Shown here piece by piece: positions 14,714-21,606 of a stretch of 23,005 nucleotides of DNA (its first letter is position 1; each line of letters starts with the position of its first letter). Both the position numbers and the translations under genes were made by a program. Below the pieces are notes generated by a model, which ran no database searches, had not been told where the DNA came from, and saw only the letters and a program-made list of their open reading frames with translations. The stretch is taken from NCBI GenBank assembly GCA_035517695.1, contig DATIYI010000430.1, positions 1-23,005 of the forward strand. The letters run 5' to 3'. This stretch comes from DATFVJ01 sp035517695. Its GTDB lineage: Bacteria; Actinomycetota; Actinomycetes; Streptosporangiales; Streptosporangiaceae.

Positions 14714-16708
14714 GTGGCTCCCCCGAAAAGTAACGTCCCGAGGCCGGGACGCACCCTCGCGGTGCTGGCGGCGCTCGTTGTCGTGCTGCTCATCGCGATC
14801 GTTGGCAAGGACGCGTTCAGCCCTGGCCAATGGCACAAGGGCTTCAAGGTAAAGCTCGGCCTCGACCTGAGCAGCGGCACGACCGTGACGCTCCAGGCGG
14901 TCACCGTCCATGGCGGCAAGCCGCAGCAGCCGAGCATGCAGAAGGCGCTGCAAATCATCCGTGATCGGGTGAATGGCACGGGCGTCACCGAGGCTCAGGT
15001 GACACAGGAGGGCAGCGACATCATCAATGTCGCCGTCCCCGGCGTTGGCCAGCAGAAGCTTGTCAGCTTGGTCGGCAAGACCGCGGTACTCCGGTTCCGC
15101 CAGGTGCTGCTCGAATCGTCGAATACGCCTGCCCCTGCTGTGACGCCGACGCCGACACCGTCAGGCACCTCCTCCGCGCCTGCGACTCCGTCGCCCAGTG
15201 GCTCGTCGAAAGCCAAGTCGACAGCCAAGGTGTCGCCGTCACCGACTTCGTCCTCACACGCACTCGGTGGTTTCGACCGGGGAGCCGCGGCTACCGCGGG
15301 CTCCGGCGGCACGGCGCTCGACCATGGTGCCGCCCGCCTGACCGCCGCTACTTCGCCCGCACCCACACCGGCGGCGTCGGGCGCGGCTGCCGCCGCGACA
15401 CCTACGCCGTCACCGGCCGCGTCGTCCTCCTCGTCGGCGGCGCCGCAGGGCGAGTCGACCGCCGGCATCGACCCGAAGGTGCTCGCGCTGTTCTACAAGC
15501 TGGACTGCAGCAAGCCAAACTGGCAGCAGCAGGTCGGATACAACCCGAATGCCGAGGACAACCCGAACTCCCAAATCGTCTCCTGCTCGCAGGACGGCGC
15601 GACCAAATACCTGCTCGACGTCGCGAAAGTCGAGGGCAGTGACATCCACGACGCATCCGCGGGACTGCCCACCTCCGGTACGTCCGTCGGGAGCCAGTGG
15701 CAGGTCAACTTCACCTTCAACAGCGCGGGCGGCGCAAAGTTCTACACACTGACCTCGCAGATGAACAGTCAGTACGGCAACAACGGCAACCCCACGTCGG
15801 TGCGCGATCAGTTCGCGATCGTGCTCGACGGGGTCGTGATCTCCGCGCCCAACGTGGACCAGGGAGCGATCCCCTGTTGCAGCTCCCAGATCACCGGGAA
15901 CTTCACTCAGCAGAACGCGACTGACCTCGCGAACGTGCTGAAGTACGGTGCGCTGCCGTTGAAGTTCAACACCCAGGCGGTGAACACCGTCACGCCCACC
16001 CTCGCTCGTAGCCAGCTTGACGGCGGTCTGATCGCGGCGGCGATCGGCTTTGTGCTCGTCATCGGCTACTTGCTGCTGTACTACCGCGGCCTCGGCCTGG
16101 TGGCCATCTCCAGCCTGCTCATTTCGGCGCTGCTCACCTACCTGTCTGTGCTCACCCTTGGTAGGTACATGGGCTTCGCCCTGTCCCTTGCCGGGATCGC
16201 GGGCCTCATCGTGGCCATCGGTATCACCGCCGACTCGTTCGTGGTGTTCTTCGAGCGCCTGCGTGACGAGGTGCGCGACGGTAATACGCTGCGCACGGCC
16301 GTGGAACGCGGCTGGAAGCGGGCACGGCGCACGATCCTGGTGTCGGACACGGTGTCGTTCCTGGCCGCGGCGTTCCTGTACTACTTCGCGATCGGCGACG
16401 TCAAGGGATTCGCTTTCACCCTCGGCCTCACCACCATCATCGACGTGGTGATCGTCTTCCTGTTCACCAAGCCGATGATCACTCTGCTCGCGGGCACGCG
16501 GTTCTTTGGTGGCGGTCACCCGCTCTCCGGGCTCGACCCCGCCAGGCTCGGCGCGCGAAGGTCGTGGCGCGCATCGCCACGGCCGGTCGCTCAGTCACCC
16601 ACGGGCACGGGCGCGGGAACCGCCCGCGCCGCCACGGCGCCGCCGAATGCGGGCGCACCGCCGCGAAGCGGCCAGGCCGGGTCCCGTACCAGTCCGAAGG
16701 AGGCATAA
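14714..16708 (+). CDS. secD: Protein translocase subunit SecD
   Basis: Proton-driven partner of SecYEG that pulls exported proteins across the membrane. A first membrane helix (about 14-33) is followed by GLDLSSGTTVTL, the P1 extracytoplasmic domain, then five helices between about 437 and 590 with the conserved GITADSFVVFFERLRDE segment near 503-519. A Ser/Pro/Ala/Thr-rich insertion of about 115 residues (135-250) interrupts the extracytoplasmic domain, of a type known in actinobacterial SecD. Four Cys residues (265, 291, 388, 389) lie outside the membrane. Length is 664. The GTG start at 14714 has GGCGGAA close upstream. The stop overlaps the secF ATG by one base. Confidence 0.95.
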   Translation: MAPPKSNVPRPGRTLAVLAALVVVLLIAIVGKDAFSPGQWHKGFKVKLGLDLSSGTTVTLQAVTVHGGKPQQPSMQKALQIIRDRVNGTGVTEAQVTQEGSDIINVAVPGVGQQKLVSLVGKTAVLRFRQVLLESSNTPAPAVTPTPTPSGTSSAPATPSPSGSSKAKSTAKVSPSPTSSSHALGGFDRGAAATAGSGGTALDHGAARLTAATSPAPTPAASGAAAAATPTPSPAASSSSSAAPQGESTAGIDPKVLALFYKLDCSKPNWQQQVGYNPNAEDNPNSQIVSCSQDGATKYLLDVAKVEGSDIHDASAGLPTSGTSVGSQWQVNFTFNSAGGAKFYTLTSQMNSQYGNNGNPTSVRDQFAIVLDGVVISAPNVDQGAIPCCSSQITGNFTQQNATDLANVLKYGALPLKFNTQAVNTVTPTLARSQLDGGLIAAAIGFVLVIGYLLLYYRGLGLVAISSLLISALLTYLSVLTLGRYMGFALSLAGIAGLIVAIGITADSFVVFFERLRDEVRDGNTLRTAVERGWKRARRTILVSDTVSFLAAAFLYYFAIGDVKGFAFTLGLTTIIDVVIVFLFTKPMITLLAGTRFFGGGHPLSGLDPARLGARRSWRASPRPVAQSPTGTGAGTARAATAPPNAGAPPRSGQAGSRTSPKEA

Positions 16709-17979
16709 TGTCGCGCCTCGGTGACATTGGCGGCCGGCTTTACCGCGGCGAGGTCTCGTTCGACTTCATCGACAGGAAGCGTGTCTTCTACCTGATCTCG
16801 GCCTCTTTGATCGTGATCAGCCTGGTCGCGCTGCTGGTGCGCGGGCTCAACTACAGCGTCGAGTTCAAGGGCGGCACGCTCTTCCAGTTCAAGGCGGCGA
16901 ACACCACGGTTAGCGACGTGGGCGCCACAGCGAAGGCGGGCGGGGCACCGGACGACCCGATCGTCCAGCAGCTGACGGGTGGCGGTGTGCCCGGCTGGCA
17001 GGTGCAGACCCAGCCGCTGACGGAAAAGCAAGTGACGAGCATTCAGGACGCGCTCTCATCGCGGTTCCACGCGCAGGTCAGCATCAACTCGGTGGGCGCG
17101 AGCTGGGGAAAGGATATCTCGCAGAAGGCGCTCGAAGGACTGATCTTCTTCCTGGTCGCGATCGTGCTCTACCTGACGATCGCGTTCGAGTGGAAGATGG
17201 CCGCGGCGGCGATCATCAAATTGCTGCATGACATCTTGATCGCCGTCGGCATCTACGCCCTTATCGGCTTCGAGGTGTCACCGGCATCGGTGATCGGCCT
17301 GCTCACGATCCTCGGTTACTCCCTGTACGACACCGTGGTGGTCTTCGACAAGGTCCGGGAGAACACCGCCGGCTTGCTCGGTGGCGCCAGGATGACCTAC
17401 AGCCAGTCCGCCAACCTCGCGGTGAACCAGACGCTTGTCCGCTCGATCAACACGGCGATCATCGGCTTGCTGCCGGTTGCGGCGATCTTGTTCGTCGGGG
17501 CTGGCCTGCTCGGCGCGGGCACCCTGAAGGACCTCGCTCTGGTGCTGTTCGTCGGCATGCTCCTCGGCACCTACTCGTCCATCTGCATCGCCACCCCGCT
17601 GCTCGCGAGCTTCAAGGAACGGGAGCCGCAATACCAGGCGCTTGCCCGCCGGGTGGCGGCACGCGAGGCCAGTGCGCGCGCGGAGCGGCGGCAGGCGAAG
17701 AAAGCGAAGGCCGGGGTCGCGGTCGCCGGCGTCACCGCCATCGGGTCCGGCGAGGTGGGCCATTCCGCCGCCGCGGTCGAGGGCGACGGCATCGATCAGG
17801 GACCGGTGCCCGCGGCGGCGACTGGCCCGCCAAGCGGCGGATCAGCCCGTGGCTCGGCGCCGCGCGGTCAGCAGGGCCAAGGCCGGCAGGGTCAGCAGCG
17901 CAGTGGTGGAAGCCAGCGCCAGCAACCTAGGCGTTCGAGCGCGGCTAAGAGACGCCCCAGCGGCAAGAAGAAGAGGTAG
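16708..17979 (+). CDS. secF: Protein translocase subunit SecF
   Basis: Partner of SecD in the SecDF complex. A first membrane helix (about 26-45) is followed by SVEFKGGTLFQF, then helices from about 143 to 300, with the hallmark SLYDTVVVFDKVREN at 205-219. ATG at 16708 follows GAAGGAGG at 16696-16703 and shares one base with the secD stop (TAATG). The frame runs open further upstream, into secD, but with no similarity. The last 110 residues form a basic, Ala/Gln/Gly/Arg-rich cytoplasmic tail ending in GKKKR, longer than in typical SecF. Total 423 residues. Confidence 0.95.
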   Translation: MSRLGDIGGRLYRGEVSFDFIDRKRVFYLISASLIVISLVALLVRGLNYSVEFKGGTLFQFKAANTTVSDVGATAKAGGAPDDPIVQQLTGGGVPGWQVQTQPLTEKQVTSIQDALSSRFHAQVSINSVGASWGKDISQKALEGLIFFLVAIVLYLTIAFEWKMAAAAIIKLLHDILIAVGIYALIGFEVSPASVIGLLTILGYSLYDTVVVFDKVRENTAGLLGGARMTYSQSANLAVNQTLVRSINTAIIGLLPVAAILFVGAGLLGAGTLKDLALVLFVGMLLGTYSSICIATPLLASFKEREPQYQALARRVAAREASARAERRQAKKAKAGVAVAGVTAIGSGEVGHSAAAVEGDGIDQGPVPAAATGPPSGGSARGSAPRGQQGQGRQGQQRSGGSQRQQPRRSSAAKRRPSGKKKR

Positions 17980-17984
17980 CCCGG

Positions 17985-18557
17985 GTGGACCCGAGCAGGT
18001 GCCCGCCCGCGGCCGACCTCACCGCACGCGCGGCGGACGGCGCGCTGAATGACCTGATCAGGGCGCGGATCCGGGACGTGCAGGACTTCCCGAGCCCGGG
18101 CATCGTGTTCAAGGACATCACGCCGCTGCTTGGCGATTCTGCCGTATTCGGCGCGGTGGTCAGCGCTCTGGCGGCCGGGCACGGGCAGGTGGACAAGGTA
18201 GCCGGCATCGAGGCACGCGGATTCATACTCGCCGCGCCGGTCGCGTGTGCCCTCGGGGCCGGTTTCGTCCCCGTGCGCAAGCAGGGCAAGCTTCCTGCGG
18301 CGACCCATGCGCAGACCTACGAACTCGAGTACGGCATGGCGACCGTCGAGGTGCACACGGACGCCTTCGCATCAGGCGACCGGGTGCTCATCGTGGACGA
18401 TGTGCTCGCCACGGGCGGTACGGCGCGGGCGACCGCAGAACTCATCCGCCGCTCGGGCGCCGATGTCACCGCGGTCGCCGTGCTGCTCGAACTCGGCTTC
18501 CTGAGCGGCAGAGACGGCTTGGCCGACCTGAACATCCGCCCGCTGCTCACGGTATGA
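17985..18557 (+). CDS. apt: Adenine phosphoribosyltransferase
   Basis: Cytosolic purine salvage enzyme converting adenine and PRPP to AMP and pyrophosphate. The type I phosphoribosyltransferase PRPP motif VLIVDDVLATGGT is at 134-146. The family N-terminal segment DFPSPGIVFKDITPLL is at 34-49 and EARGFILAAPVA at 76-87. At 190 residues the length is normal. The GTG at 17985 follows AAGAGG at 17971-17976 and begins 5 bases after the secF stop, so apt probably shares the sec transcript. In several actinobacteria apt lies next to rel; here two membrane genes intervene. Confidence 0.95.
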   Translation: MDPSRCPPAADLTARAADGALNDLIRARIRDVQDFPSPGIVFKDITPLLGDSAVFGAVVSALAAGHGQVDKVAGIEARGFILAAPVACALGAGFVPVRKQGKLPAATHAQTYELEYGMATVEVHTDAFASGDRVLIVDDVLATGGTARATAELIRRSGADVTAVAVLLELGFLSGRDGLADLNIRPLLTV

Positions 18558-18650
18558 CGGCGCCATCCAGGGCTGCCGGTCCAGGCCAAGCCAGCACCGC
18601 ACGTCAACCACAGACGGCTGCGACGCAAAAGCCGCAGCGGCCGATCGAAA

Positions 18651-18671
18651 GTGACGGGCTGGGCCCGTCAC
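18651..18671. terminator. Bidirectional terminator between apt and the hydrolase gene
   Basis: GTGACGGGC at 18651-18659 is a perfect inverted repeat of GCCCGTCAC at 18663-18671, with a 3-base loop. On the minus strand it is followed by TTTCG, a short U-tract; on the plus strand it is preceded by AAA. It sits 93 bases past apt, and the stop codon of the leftward gene (18670-18668) lies inside the stem. Confidence 0.6.
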
Positions 18672-20320
18672 CGAAGCCATTCGGTCAGCGCCTGCCGCTT
18701 TGCGCTGCATCCGGCGAGCGGTTCACCCCGCCATTGGGGTACCAGCGAAGGCGCGAGCGGTGGCGCCTGCCACGCCGCCGCCGCCGCCCGGACAAGCTGA
18801 TCGGCCTCGGCGCGGCGCGGGTCCGCGGGCAGTCGTCCCGTCTGGATGAAGCCGGCGATGAGATGCGTCGCCTCCTCATCATCGAGCAGGTAACCATGCA
18901 GCCGCACGACCACGCCTGACGGCGCGGCGACGCGCGCGGTAAACGGCGACGCGACCGCATCGGCGAGCGAGAAGAGCACGGCTTCCCGCACGCCCTGGGG
19001 CGGGCAGGTGAACAGGCCTTGCAGAACCGGCCCGTGATCGTCTACGGACCTGATGAACGGCCCATCGGCGTCGATGTGCAATGGCGTCGTCGCGCCAATC
19101 GCTGCGCTGAGGCCCCGCAAGATGGCCCCGGTTGCGACGCCCCAGCCCTGTGCGTTCGCGGGCGGGAAGTAGCCTCGTCCCGGATCGACCAGCGGATCGA
19201 GGAGGACGATCTTGCTGACCGGCGCGCCGGTCACGGTCGCCACGTAGGTCTGCACGGCAAGCGAGCCCTCGCTGTCCGCCACGATCGCTACCCGGTGGCC
19301 TGTGTGCCGGTAAATCGTCTCAACCTGCGCGGCAAGGAGCCTGACGGTGCGGCTCAGCGGTTGCTGCGTTGCCTTCGGCGAGTAGCGCAGCGGATAACCG
19401 CCCGCATCTAGTCCACGGTAGGAGAAGCGCTCGACAGGCAAGGAGCCGATCGGCATTGGCGTCGACCCGTTCCACGCGCTGTGGTAGCCGCTGACCAGAA
19501 GCACCTCGGCGCTTTCCGGCGTGTCGCTCGAGACCTGATAGGTGGCATGATCCGCGGCGCCGCCAACCCGGATGGCAAAGGAAATGCTGACCACCACGAC
19601 GGCAGCCATGGCCGCCAGACCGATCGGGGCGAGCGGGATCGGGAACGAGTTGCGCTGGGTGACGCACGCCCGGGCGATGCCCGCATATGCTCGCGCGCTG
19701 AACAGGCCGGTGCAGGCAGCGGCCAGCGGGGCCGCCCAGGTCGGTACCGCAGCCGCCACCGCACCTCCTGCGGTGATCACCGCGAACGTTCCCAGTGACC
19801 ACATGACAGCACGCACCGGCGGCAGCCGCCGCCACCACGAGTTGACCTCGCCATGGCAGGTGAGGGTGGCGATGATGACCGCGACCGGCATGCCGGCCAG
19901 GAACAGGTCGGAGACCGGCATGACGTCCATCGCCGACACAGCGGCGGCGGACGGCAACAGCAGGATGGCCGCGACGCCCGTGAAGACGGCCGTTCGGCGC
20001 AGGACGGCGATCCCCGCTGGCCGCGGCTGACCGGCGGGCCAGGCTAGCTGGATGAGGGCACAATCGAGCGCTGACCGCCAGCAGAGCATCGCGGCGGCTT
20101 CCGCCGCGAACGCGGTCCACGAGGAATGGTAAGTGAGCAGAAAGCGCAGGTCGTGATAGACACCGTAGGGCGCGGGTGCGGTGGCCCCCGGAGCAAGCGG
20201 AACCGATCCGCGCAGCCCGACGGCGATCAGAACGACTGCCTCAAGCCCAGGTAGGCCTGCACATATCAGCACTAGCCACGCGCGTGTCCCTAGGATTGGC
20301 CGGCGGCCTGGCCCGATCAT
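18668..20320 (-). CDS. Membrane protein with alpha/beta-hydrolase-like domain, function unknown
   Basis: I do not recognise a named family. From ATG at 20320 the protein is 550 residues. The first half has about six hydrophobic segments (near 15-36, 70-92, 111-131, 139-156, 172-192 and 229-251). The second half looks like an alpha/beta hydrolase: strand EVLLVSGYH near 272-280, then VAIVADSEGSLAV at 344-356 with Ser350 in an A-D-S-E-G nucleophile elbow (the usual first Gly is Ala), LLDPLVDP with Asp375, and HGYLLDDEE with His475. A membrane-anchored esterase or thioesterase facing outside is plausible, with activity unproven. The start is uncertain: ATG at 20443 would add 41 Arg-rich residues, while 20320 has AGGG 7 bases upstream and overlaps a small ORF. 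It converges on apt. Confidence 0.65.
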   Translation of the reverse strand: MIGPGRRPILGTRAWLVLICAGLPGLEAVVLIAVGLRGSVPLAPGATAPAPYGVYHDLRFLLTYHSSWTAFAAEAAAMLCWRSALDCALIQLAWPAGQPRPAGIAVLRRTAVFTGVAAILLLPSAAAVSAMDVMPVSDLFLAGMPVAVIIATLTCHGEVNSWWRRLPPVRAVMWSLGTFAVITAGGAVAAAVPTWAAPLAAACTGLFSARAYAGIARACVTQRNSFPIPLAPIGLAAMAAVVVVSISFAIRVGGAADHATYQVSSDTPESAEVLLVSGYHSAWNGSTPMPIGSLPVERFSYRGLDAGGYPLRYSPKATQQPLSRTVRLLAAQVETIYRHTGHRVAIVADSEGSLAVQTYVATVTGAPVSKIVLLDPLVDPGRGYFPPANAQGWGVATGAILRGLSAAIGATTPLHIDADGPFIRSVDDHGPVLQGLFTCPPQGVREAVLFSLADAVASPFTARVAAPSGVVVRLHGYLLDDEEATHLIAGFIQTGRLPADPRRAEADQLVRAAAAAWQAPPLAPSLVPQWRGEPLAGCSAKRQALTEWLR

Positions 20321-20424
20321 ACGAAGACCCTGCTGATGGCGCGGCGGCCACCGGCGGGCAGGCCGAGCAACAGGCCGAGCAACACTGACGCTGCGGCGTT
20401 CATGCCGTTCGCGGTCACGGACAT
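20317..20424 (-). CDS. Possible 35-residue hydrophobic peptide, coupled upstream ORF
   Basis: A short frame reads MSVTANGMNAAASVLLGLL, then a Leu/Gly stretch, a GGRRA turn and ISRVFV. Its TGA overlaps the ATG of the hydrolase gene in the form ATGA, the usual arrangement of coupled genes here. GGGAAGG lies just upstream of its ATG at 20424. The Leu/Gly stretch comes from a 12-base direct repeat (TTGCTCGGCCTG twice). It may be a small membrane peptide or a translated leader. Alternatively the hydrolase starts further upstream and this frame is a shadow. Confidence 0.3.
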   Translation of the reverse strand: MSVTANGMNAAASVLLGLLLGLPAGGRRAISRVFV

Positions 20425-20721
20425 CGTCCTTCCCGAGGTCCATTACTGACGATATGCCCGCTCGGGCCGGCGGGCGATGGGCAGGCTCCGTCGCCATCGT
20501 CCGCATCATCTCGACTGCGCGATGGCAGCGGAAGCAACCGGAATGACCGCTGTAATGCCCGCTGGTGACCCGGCGCTCTCGACCCTGTGTGCGGGCCGAG
20601 GGCACGCCGGGAATCCGGTGCTGTCATGCTGTTGTTGCGCAAGCAAAGGCGTGCGCCGCCGAGAACGGGTTGGCGGTGATCCCGCAGGCGTGCCCGCCGA
20701 CCGGCAGGAAGACCGCGTTAT
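20425..20721. other. Divergent gap upstream of the PAP2-like gene
   Basis: The stretch separates the leftward hydrolase gene from the rightward PAP2-like gene and should hold promoters for both. I see no convincing -10/-35 pair. TATCGT on the minus strand, 5 bases before ATG 20443, and an AGGAAGA ribosome binding site at 20706-20712 for the rightward gene are the only recognisable sites. Confidence 0.4.
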
Positions 20722-21606
20722 ATGCCGCACTGGGAAATGTCCTGGCAGCTCGCCGCGATCGTGGCCGCGTGCCTGTTCGCTGTCGCAGGGCTGGCCTGGT
20801 TGCCGCATCGGCGCCCCCTCAGCCGCGCGGTGCCGTTCGTTCGTGAAGCCGGTCTTGTCGTTGGCCTGTTCGCGCTCTGGCAATACGCAGGCAGTTTCTC
20901 GGTGATGGGCACCGAAGGTGCGATGCCGCGGGCGTGGTGGATCTGGCACACTGAGCGCGCATGGCACCTGCCGAGCGAAGCCACCGTTCAACATCTCGTG
21001 CTTCCGTTCCCGCTCGTCGTCCAGGCCTTCAACATCTACTACGCGACGATGCACTTCACGGTACTGATCATCTTTCTGATCTGGCTGTTTGTCAGGCACC
21101 GCGACCGCTACAGGCAGATCCGCATCACACTGGTCGTGCTCACGGCCGCCTGCCTGCTCATCCAGCTCATGCCTGTTGCCCCCCCGCGCATGTTGACCGG
21201 CGTGGGGCTGGTCGACACCGCGCGGGTCTACGGCCAGTCGGTGTACATGCTTGGTGGGAGGATGACCGATTCGCTCTCAGCGATGCCCTCGGTCCATGTG
21301 GGGTGGGCCATGCTGGTCGCGATCGGCACCTGGCGGGCTACCGTCAGCCGCGGCCGCTGGGTCGCTGTCGCGCACGCGGTCCTGACCTGGATCGTGGTCA
21401 TCGTCACAGCCAACCACTTCTGGCTCGATGGGATGGTTGCCGTAGCGCTCCTGCTAATTGGCCTGCTCGCGGCGGCTGCAGCGCGTGCCTTGCGGCCCGT
21501 TGTGCCCGCGTGGACCGCGGAATGGCGCCGCGGGCTGGCACCGACAGAATCGTCCGCCGATAAACTGAGTACCTCGGCGGACGTGAGGAGAACGGGTGTC
21601 CGGTGA
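20722..21606 (+). CDS. PAP2/Aur1-like integral membrane protein
   Basis: Membrane protein of 294 residues with about six helices and the phosphatase motifs of the PAP2 superfamily. VAPPRMLTG is at 152-160, AMPSVHVGW with Pro-Ser-x-His at 187-195 (His192), and NHFWLDG at 231-237 with His232 and Asp236. The spacing, the PPR form of the first motif and NHxWLD resemble the PAP2_3 branch that includes inositol phosphorylceramide synthase Aur1. Such enzymes move or remove phospho-headgroups of membrane lipids with the catalytic His outside the cytoplasm. A link to the PI lipids made by the pgsA cluster is tempting but inferred. ATG at 20722 follows AGGAAGA at 20706-20712. The 3' end overlaps the rel start by 11 bases. 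Confidence 0.85.
   Translation: MPHWEMSWQLAAIVAACLFAVAGLAWLPHRRPLSRAVPFVREAGLVVGLFALWQYAGSFSVMGTEGAMPRAWWIWHTERAWHLPSEATVQHLVLPFPLVVQAFNIYYATMHFTVLIIFLIWLFVRHRDRYRQIRITLVVLTAACLLIQLMPVAPPRMLTGVGLVDTARVYGQSVYMLGGRMTDSLSAMPSVHVGWAMLVAIGTWRATVSRGRWVAVAHAVLTWIVVIVTANHFWLDGMVAVALLLIGLLAAAAARALRPVVPAWTAEWRRGLAPTESSADKLSTSADVRRTGVR
21561..21566 (+). promoter_or_regulatory. Candidate -10 element for rel
   Basis: TAAACT fits TANNNT, inside the 3' end of the PAP2-like gene. Transcription would begin near 21573, about 20 bases before the rel start. The best -35-like hexamer, CTGGCA at 21535-21540, is 20 bases away, which is too far for a standard promoter. Confidence 0.35.

Noticed and set aside
15410..16519. 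Long open frame on the minus strand (369 codons)
   Set aside because: It is antisense to secD and shows no motif.
16564..16707. Longer secF start within secD
   Set aside because: The extension has no SecF similarity and GAAGGAGG precedes ATG at 16708.
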